Assembly (NCBI GenBank): GCA_937941745.1
Contig: CALDGV010000648.1
Span: 1 to 11,434 of the forward strand
Source of the DNA: an uncultured Prosthecobacter sp.
Lineage (GTDB): Bacteria; Verrucomicrobiota; Verrucomicrobiia; Verrucomicrobiales; Verrucomicrobiaceae
Direction: 5' to 3'
DNA: 11,434 nucleotides
Part shown: positions 7,301 to 11,434 of the stretch, one piece after another
How the letters are laid out: the number at the start of each line of letters is the position of its first letter
How positions within the stretch are numbered: the stretch's first letter is position 1
Position numbers and translations under genes: made by a program
The notes under the pieces: model-generated
What the model saw: only the letters and a program-made list of their open reading frames with translations
Database searches by the model: none
What the model was told of the DNA's origin: nothing

Positions 7301-10300
7301 ATGGAACGGGCGTGGTGAATGTCACCAAGCTCGGGACCGGTGCGCAAAGCTGGCTGGGAAGCAGCAGTTACACGGGGGTGACGACCATCGGTGGAACAGG
7401 ATTGGTCACCGTTGACACGCTGGCCAACGGTGGGCAGCCGAGTGGCATCGGTGCATCCACAAGTGCTGCGGCAAACTTGGTGTTTGATGGTTCTGCTGGT
7501 GGGTTGGTCTACCAAGGCAACGAGATGAACGGGAACTTGGTCGTTAACACCCGGTCGGCAACAACAGACCGTCTGTTTACACTGGCCGGCACAGGAGCGA
7601 CTCTTTCTTCGACTGCAGCCAACAACAATGCCATCGTGTGGAGCAACACGGGGGCCATCGTTCATGCCATTGTCGGGCCCCAGGCGCTTGTCTTCACAGG
7701 CACTTCGGCAGGAGACAACACCTTCAATCCCCAGCTGACCGACAGTGGAACGGGTGCGAACGTCACAAGCCTTACCAAAACAGGTGCGGGGCAGTGGAAC
7801 CTGGGCAACACCAACAACACTTACACTGGGGCGACTCGCGTGGGCAACGGCGTGCTGGCACTCAACCAGGCTGGAGCTTTGCCGTCTGGAAGTCCCGTCG
7901 TTCTGGGAGACGCTGCGACAACAGGTATTTTACAAACCTCAGGCCTTTTTGCCCGAAATCTGGCTGTCACGCCTGCAGCGGGTGTCGGTACCATCACCTG
8001 GGGCGGCACAACGGGTGGCGGCGGTTTTGCGGCCCACACCACTTCACTGACAGTCACTCTGGATGCGGGTGCAGGACTTACCTGGGGCTCTGGAGGCTTT
8101 GTGCCGACGGGTGCCTCCTTGATTTTCAATTCTGCCAGCGCCCTTGCTGACGTGACCTTCACCAACCCGATCGATCTTGGTGCGGCTCTTCGCTCGATCA
8201 CTGTGAACGATAATGCCAACACTGGAGCCGACTACGCCACACTCAGCGGTGTGCTCAGCGGTTCTGGAGGAAGCCTTTTGAAGGCAGGTGGAGGCGTGTT
8301 GCGTGTGACAGGTGCAAACACGTACACTGGAACGACAGCGATCGAGGGTGGAACCCTGGTGGTGAGCCGGTTGGGCAGCAGCGGAGATGCTCCGAACACG
8401 GCAACCAGTGTTGGCCTTAGTGGAGTCGCCATGGGAGACGGCAACGCGATTGTGCTGGGCAACGCCACCACAGCTGGGGGCGTTATCCAATATGTGGGAG
8501 CCGGCGAAGTTAGTGATCGCAAGATCCGCATCCGTGGAACGACAGCGAGCAATCAGATTCATGCAGATGGTGCAGGCCCCCTCATCCTCACCAATGTGGC
8601 CCACGATACAGCGGAAACGGGTTCCAAGACCTTGTTCCTGCGCGGGTCGAGTCCTGCTGCAAACATGATCACCAGCCAGTTGTCTGATAATGGTGCTGGA
8701 GTTCTGGCTGTGACTGTGGATGGCGGCACCGCATGGATCCTGAACAATCCTGGCAACAGCTACACTGGCACTACCACGGCTAGCGGAGGTGCGCTTGGCA
8801 TTGGCCATAACACGGCACTGGGGAGCAGCGTGCTCACGATCAGCAATGGAAACGTGTTTGCCTACGGTGGCGACCGGACGTTGACCAACACCCTCAATTT
8901 CGGCAACAACGCCACCAGCGGCTTCATTGGCGACTACAGCCTGACATTCAATGGAACCAATAACTTGGCAGCAGGAGCCAACAACCTCAATGTTTACAAC
9001 AGCCTGCCCGCCGGCAAGTCGGTAACGTTGAATGGTTTGGTGGCCAATTCACTGACTGGAAACCGCACCTGGACTTTGGACGGGCCGGGAGAGACGGTGA
9101 TCAATGGCGACTTCACCACCTCCACGGCCTTTGGTGTTGCGATTGTTAAGACGGGTGATGGTACTCTTACCCTGGGCACCAACGGTGCTGCCCCGTCGAG
9201 CTGGAACCAGGCTGGTGTTGCTGTTGATATTGACCGCGGCACCCTAAAGTTCACCTCAAACAATGCCATTCCGAGCGCTTCGTCTGCAAATGGAGGGCTT
9301 ACGCTCAGCCCCGAAATCGCCACTTTCGACACTGCTGTCGTCGATTTGAATGGCACCAGCCAGACCGTAAACGCCCTTACAGCTACGACGGATGGTACGG
9401 TCATCATCAACAACACTTCATCCACGGCTTCAGCACTTCGTTTTGGTGCCAACAATACCGCGGTTAACTTCGGCGGTGGTATTGGCACCTACAGCATCCA
9501 GAACACCGGCACCGGTGCTCTGGACCTGGTCAAGCTTGGCAGTACCAGCGCGACCTTCAATTCAGGTGTCACCGTTGGCAACAAGGGTGTCATCGCCAGT
9601 GAAGGTGGAGGCAGTTTCATCATCGCTGGTCCGGTTACGGCTGCAGGTGGCCTCCGTGCCATTGATGCATCCACGCTTGCCCTTACCGGGGGCATCTCGA
9701 ACCCCGGCCTGATCAAAGGCATTGAGGTTGGTGGTGGGTCGACCCTGACGCTATTGGATGGTGCTGGTAGTTTGATCAACAGCCTGACGACGCTCAGTCT
9801 TGGCAATACCGGCACAGGCACGGTCAACCTCAACCTTAACATTGGTGATGGTGCCACCGACACGCTGACCCTTCTTGGTTCTGGAGCACTCAATCTGGGC
9901 AACACCATCACTTTCAACATGACTGATGCGGGTCTTAGCGCTGACACTTGGTACACCCTCCTGAGTGTTCCTGGAGGTGCGCTTGGTCTCGGCGGCTTCG
10001 GGCTTGGTAAATTCCTTCAGGGCGCAACACCTGGCGGATTCTCTTCGTTTGACTGGGAGGTTACTGACACTGTTGTCAGAATCAAGACGGGCGCGCTTAT
10101 CACAGACAAGCTGTACTGGACTGCGGGCGGTGCGGATGGCAAATGGAACACTCTGGGCAACTGGGCCAAAACCAACAAGGATGGCGCGACTCCTGCAGTC
10201 TCAATTCCTGGCCAGGGAAATGACGTGGTCTTCATTGCTGACAGCCTTGTCGGTGGAGCTACCGTCACAACGACCTTGGAACAGAACTTCAAGGTCAATT

Positions 10301-11434
10301 CGTTGACGTTTGAAGCCAGTTCAACACCCGGCAACACGCCTCCGGCTGTTACTATCAATCCGGGTGTTTTGGCGAGCAGTCGCATTGAAATAGCTCCGCA
10401 ATCCCCGGCTGATGGTCTTTCCATCACGACCGGTGGACCGGCCTCTGTCACGATTGGCACCAACCTTCGGCTGGGGTCCAATCAGACTTGGAATCTGACA
10501 GATGCAGGCACTGTTCTCACGATTAACGGTTCTTTACTCGGGCAGGCAAACGTGACCAAAACTGGAGCAGGCAGGGTGGTCCTCGGCGCTGCCGCAGATC
10601 CTACCTTCAACGGTGCAGGCAACGCCGTGATCACTGTTACGGCTGGCAACCTCGAGTTCACCAACAGCGGAGCCTTGGGCACGACTGCAAACAGCAACGT
10701 CGCTAGCATTGTGGTCAACGGCGGAGGGTTTTATTATAACAACGCCACTGCGGGTTCAGCCGCCACACTTCCACACGCCATCACCCTCAACAACGGCACA
10801 CTTTCCGGAGGTGGTGCCAACCATGTCTATGGTGGCGCGGTCACTATTAGCGGTGCTTCAGCGGTCAATATGGCCGATTCCAACGGCCCTTCCACCAATG
10901 CTGCCCGCAACATCACCCTCTCCGGTGTGGTCAGTGGTTCTGGCAGCCTGACCATCGACAGCAACAACACGGTGTCCAATGGCAACCAGCTGGGCGGCAC
11001 GCTCACGATCAACAATTCCAGCAGCACTTGGTCGGGTAATCTCACGTTCAATCGCGGCTCTGTAACGATTGCTGCTGCCGCAAGTGCTTCGGTGACACCT
11101 GCCAATGTGACCTTCAACAGCTTTGGCCGCCTCATTCTGCAGGGTGTGGATGGTCAGACGATCAATCGCTCCGGTACACTCACCTATGGTGCTGGCGCTG
11201 TCGGTGAATTCCAGGTGGACAATACCACGGGAACGCAGGTTTCTGACTTCATCGTCAATCAAAATGGACTGGTGACGCTTGGTGCAGGTGGAACGGGGGC
11301 CAGCATGCGTATCGCCCTGCCTGACACGCTGGCCAAACTGAACCTTACAGGGGGAGTCACCTTGGGTGGCAACAGCAGCATTTCTGTCTCCAATGATCCT
11401 GCCCGTGTGCTTACCATCTCCAGCATCATCAATG
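4219..11434 (+). CDS. Giant PATR (autotransporter-associated beta-strand repeat) surface protein, 3' end outside window
   Basis: The frame beginning at ATG 4219 is open for 2405 codons to the last base; I checked every codon and found no stop. It starts with a signal peptide (RRR at residues 13-15, hydrophobic core about 18-29, cleavage near Ala38/Ala39). The mature part is rich in Gly, Thr, Asn, Ala and Ser, with frequent NNN triplets. It has no cysteine; the only one is Cys33 in the signal peptide. PATR motifs of the form K.GaG...L.GaNTYTGtTt...GtL recur, clearest at residues 159-191, 667-697, 929-962, 1182-1215 and 1350-1384. Such repeats form a right-handed beta-helix passenger exposed on the cell surface or released. 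Two head modules (around 40-119 and 1965-2031) imply fused cassettes. No typical ribosome binding site precedes the ATG. The upstream start is supported by the signal peptide and by the lack of other in-frame starts before it that would retain one. The export or anchoring domain would be downstream. Confidence 0.95.
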   Translation, partial: MKSQPSFVLPLFRRRSRLPAILLTVVVSAWQICQPLQAATYYWDTDGSDSGNLLDGTNLGGSGAWDTAASNWWPVPAGALTTWGNTSSDTAIFGGPLLSVPAAVAVSLASGITSNQVQFQRSGYTLSGGSLTLAGTNAGLAVTLGDSAVINSLITGSDGLTKTGGGSVRLANAGNTYTGTTTIANGTLIISAPGALGTDASAISILTNNNTPLNANLLGFTGGSLVLDGTSGGFTFSRNVNFEGRGPIGDRGAAIASLGNNTLSGTLTAGVSPLAPATFRNSRINSINGMLNMSGAVVSQGTSATTFLALGGVNSAGVGDFNLTGTLSGTGSIEKSGAGVMHLNPTSLSGFSGTIRVAGSSAGGQQSSLRVTQTTVGGVSIFGGNTGTNAASAIDLNGGVLEFRSESDLNYGALSTGKNVYLRGNSTVFTGPAVGGQAINGTTTLGTLRVAANTTATFNSRNGFGATLGTWTQESSNNPNTITNNMGGTLIFTGDAWNNNDGSDRTLTMAGGGNTVITGSINTSGAGVKALSKSDGGTLTINGTATTLNGAVNITNGEVVIRDFRSLNNNTANINIGATGTSAALLIGSGLAATAAGLTTSKVVNLAGTTGGASIYANQSGTSPVIFNAAFTATGAGSKTLTLGGSSVLNNIINGAIVNNSGTNTTALTKVGPGTWVLAGANTYTGTTTITNGVLKLQANAATSTVLPSSNAVAFGQVNQFAGSTFEFVGQNGVSNLQTLGTLSYAAGSNTLKLTPGAGGSASLTFANLNTTGASTINVVGADFTNNKVTLTQINSAAGTDGIVTRSVFWNGADYAFRQGGVLRAPNYGVDTGTSTTATGPMTASSNVQVTGSFATNNVTVATIKFNGAQTLTINSGQTLTLNGAGLLATGGASTVTGGTLALGTGVLVARVNQPGDLLTIDSIITGSGGLTKSGAGTLILTGANTRTGSLNLDEGTIRLSGSGVLSGANVTTTIRQGATLDLNGVGTGAAIGQFNNNGVVTNSSATAATLTLGNNNGTGTSYGVIQDGTGVVNVTKLGTGAQSWLGSSSYTGVTTIGGTGLVTVDTLANGGQPSGIGASTSAAANLVFDGSAGGLVYQGNEMNGNLVVNTRSATTDRLFTLAGTGATLSSTAANNNAIVWSNTGAIVHAIVGPQALVFTGTSAGDNTFNPQLTDSGTGANVTSLTKTGAGQWNLGNTNNTYTGATRVGNGVLALNQAGALPSGSPVVLGDAATTGILQTSGLFARNLAVTPAAGVGTITWGGTTGGGGFAAHTTSLTVTLDAGAGLTWGSGGFVPTGASLIFNSASALADVTFTNPIDLGAALRSITVNDNANTGADYATLSGVLSGSGGSLLKAGGGVLRVTGANTYTGTTAIEGGTLVVSRLGSSGDAPNTATSVGLSGVAMGDGNAIVLGNATTAGGVIQYVGAGEVSDRKIRIRGTTASNQIHADGAGPLILTNVAHDTAETGSKTLFLRGSSPAANMITSQLSDNGAGVLAVTVDGGTAWILNNPGNSYTGTTTASGGALGIGHNTALGSSVLTISNGNVFAYGGDRTLTNTLNFGNNATSGFIGDYSLTFNGTNNLAAGANNLNVYNSLPAGKSVTLNGLVANSLTGNRTWTLDGPGETVINGDFTTSTAFGVAIVKTGDGTLTLGTNGAAPSSWNQAGVAVDIDRGTLKFTSNNAIPSASSANGGLTLSPEIATFDTAVVDLNGTSQTVNALTATTDGTVIINNTSSTASALRFGANNTAVNFGGGIGTYSIQNTGTGALDLVKLGSTSATFNSGVTVGNKGVIASEGGGSFIIAGPVTAAGGLRAIDASTLALTGGISNPGLIKGIEVGGGSTLTLLDGAGSLINSLTTLSLGNTGTGTVNLNLNIGDGATDTLTLLGSGALNLGNTITFNMTDAGLSADTWYTLLSVPGGALGLGGFGLGKFLQGATPGGFSSFDWEVTDTVVRIKTGALITDKLYWTAGGADGKWNTLGNWAKTNKDGATPAVSIPGQGNDVVFIADSLVGGATVTTTLEQNFKVNSLTFEASSTPGNTPPAVTINPGVLASSRIEIAPQSPADGLSITTGGPASVTIGTNLRLGSNQTWNLTDAGTVLTINGSLLGQANVTKTGAGRVVLGAAADPTFNGAGNAVITVTAGNLEFTNSGALGTTANSNVASIVVNGGGFYYNNATAGSAATLPHAITLNNGTLSGGGANHVYGGAVTISGASAVNMADSNGPSTNAARNITLSGVVSGSGSLTIDSNNTVSNGNQLGGTLTINNSSSTWSGNLTFNRGSVTIAAAASASVTPANVTFNSFGRLILQGVDGQTINRSGTLTYGAGAVGEFQVDNTTGTQVSDFIVNQNGLVTLGAGGTGASMRIALPDTLAKLNLTGGVTLGGNSSISVSNDPARVLTISSIIN
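4336..4575 (+). other. PATR head module 1 (residues 40-119)
   Basis: The mature N-terminus shows YYWDTDG (41-47), GAWDTAASNW (63-72), SSDTAIFG (87-94) and SNQVQF (114-119). This order (tryptophan-rich start, 'W-x-x-x-x-N-W', 'D-x-x-x-F' then 'V-x-F') is the usual opening of PATR passengers in Verrucomicrobia as I remember the family. The same order recurs at 10111-10311. Confidence 0.7.
4693..4791 (+). repeat. PATR repeat, copy at residues 159-191
   Basis: This is a canonical copy: GLTKTGGG, then a short strand, then NAGNTYTGTTTIANGTL. The run NTYTGTTTI with a following NGTL is the diagnostic core of the autotransporter-associated beta-strand repeat. Confidence 0.85.
5209..5298 (+). repeat. 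Degenerate PATR repeat around residues 331-360
   Basis: GSIEKSGAGVMHL is followed by SLSGFSGTIRVAG. The K-SGAG and SGTI positions fit the repeat, while the NTYTG core is replaced by SLSGFSG. Confidence 0.55.
6217..6309 (+). repeat. PATR repeat, copy at residues 667-697
   Basis: This is a canonical copy with ALTKVGPGTWVLAGANTYTG followed by TTTITNGVLKL. It is the best match to the family consensus in the window. Confidence 0.9.
6613..6960 (+). other. Recurrent inter-repeat cassette of PATR passengers
   Basis: This stretch of the giant frame reads GTDGIVTRSVFWNGADYAF, then a Gly/Thr-rich stretch, then VATIKFNGAQTLTI, GQTLTLNGAGLLATGG and STVTGGTLALG. From family knowledge, this order ('GtdG-i...W...dYA', 'v..l.f.g...l.i..G.tLtL..ggll..gg..ti.GG.L..G') commonly precedes a PATR repeat, and one does follow at 7003. 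It is probably a distinct set of helix turns. Confidence 0.5.
7003..7104 (+). repeat. PATR repeat, copy at residues 929-962
   Basis: The copy reads GGLTKSGAGTLILTGANTRTG followed after four residues by LDEGTIRLSG. The tyrosine of NTYTG is replaced by arginine here, otherwise it fits the consensus closely. Confidence 0.85.
7312..7413 (+). repeat. PATR repeat, divergent copy around residues 1032-1065
   Basis: VVNVTKLGTGAQSWLGSSS is followed by YTGVTTIGGTGLVTV. The YTG-TTI core and the K-GTG element are kept, and the asparagine before YTG is changed to serine. Confidence 0.75.
7762..7863 (+). repeat. PATR repeat, copy at residues 1182-1215
   Basis: VTSLTKTGAGQWNLGNTN is followed by NTYTGATRVGNGVLAL. 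All consensus positions are present. Confidence 0.88.
8266..8370 (+). repeat. PATR repeat, copy at residues 1350-1384
   Basis: GGSLLKAGGGVLRVTGAN is followed by TYTGTTAIEGGTLVVSR. All consensus positions are present. Confidence 0.9.
8701..8805 (+). repeat. PATR repeat, copy around residues 1495-1529
   Basis: VDGGTAWILNNPGNSYTG is followed by TTTASGGALGIG. The core is conserved as NSYTGTTT, and the preceding K-G-G element is weak. Confidence 0.8.
9142..9255 (+). repeat. Degenerate PATR repeat around residues 1642-1679
   Basis: IVKTGDGTLTLGTNGA is followed by a 15-residue divergent insert and then DIDRGTLKF. The first half matches the repeat well; the NTYTG core is missing. Confidence 0.6.
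9799..10107 (+). other. Passenger 'tail' segment before head module 2
   Basis: These residues (about 1861-1963) contain a dense strand pattern VNLNLNIGDGATDTLTL, then ITFNMTDAG, then DTWYTLLSV, a glycine-rich stretch and WEVTDTVVRIKTG. In PATR proteins a 'gDtLtl...tYtLl' segment of this kind usually closes a passenger cassette. Its position directly before a second head supports a cassette boundary. This reading is from family memory, not alignment. Confidence 0.5.
10111..10311 (+). other. PATR head module 2 (residues 1965-2031)
   Basis: LYWTAGGADGKWNTLGNWA (1965-1983), PGQGNDVVFIA (1997-2007) and FKVNSLTF (2024-2031) repeat, in the same order, the elements seen at the mature N-terminus of this protein. 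The spacing between the first two tryptophans is 13 residues shorter than in module 1. A degenerate PATR-like element (VTKTGAGRVVLG) follows at 10549-10584. Confidence 0.7.
10549..10665 (+). repeat. Degenerate PATR repeat after head module 2
   Basis: VTKTGAGRVVLGAAADPTF is followed by NGAGNAVITVTAGNLEF. The TKTGAG start and the closing TAGNLEF strand fit, but the NTYTG core is replaced by a longer insert. Confidence 0.55.

Noticed and set aside
4746..11262. Many 60-254-codon open frames on the - strand (for example 8044-8808 and 4746-5384), and short + strand frames in other phases
   Set aside because: All lie inside the continuous PATR reading frame. Their Pro/Val/Leu/Ala-rich or Cys/His/Arg-rich compositions are what Gly/Thr/Asn codons produce when read on the opposite strand or out of phase.
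4219..11434. CRISPR array, integron or tandem DNA satellite as an explanation for the repetitive texture
   Set aside because: The repetition is at protein level with diverged codons and variable spacing; there are no identical direct repeats of constant length.
1..11434. tRNA, rRNA, transposase or insertion sequence
   Set aside because: No cloverleaf, rRNA-like segment, transposase motif or terminal inverted repeats with target duplications were found on either strand by reading.

Overview
The window looks like the chromosome of a Gram-negative bacterium of the Verrucomicrobiota (Prosthecobacter/Verrucomicrobium-like) or a close PVC relative. This rests on a giant protein built from autotransporter-associated beta-strand (PATR) repeats, a predicted secreted TlpA-type thioredoxin protein with a helical N-terminal extension, moderately high GC, and start codons without clear Shine-Dalgarno sequences. 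The phylum is an inference; no rRNA or marker phylogeny is available here.

Layout. Positions 1-72 hold the last 23 codons of an upstream gene on the + strand. A near-perfect intrinsic terminator (120-153) follows, with its T-tract ending next to the ATG of a secreted TlpA/redoxin protein (155-1102, +). Converging on that gene with a 6-base gap is prfC, peptide chain release factor 3 (1109-2731, -). A 124-base divergent intergenic region leads to a two-gene + strand unit for 7-deazaguanine (queuosine) synthesis. It consists of queF (2856-3296) and queC (3309-3965), which are consecutive pathway steps: QueC makes preQ0 and QueF reduces it to preQ1. A 253-base, visibly AT-rich intergenic stretch (3966-4218) carries an inverted repeat, possible promoter elements, a C7 tract and a small hairpin.

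The last 63% of the window (4219 to the end) is one uninterrupted + strand reading frame. I read it codon by codon: it has 2405 codons, no stop, and runs off the window. It encodes a signal peptide followed by a cysteine-free, Gly/Thr/Asn/Ala-rich passenger with irregularly spaced PATR repeats. Two copies of an N-terminal 'head' module (around residues 40-119 and 1965-2031) suggest that at least two passenger cassettes are fused. The C-terminus, which would decide how the protein is exported or anchored (autotransporter barrel, PEP-CTERM or other sorting signal), lies outside the window.

The first 4 kb are ordinary housekeeping genes. The accessory interest is in the giant surface protein and its leader. 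I do not see a multi-gene system that is clearly undescribed.
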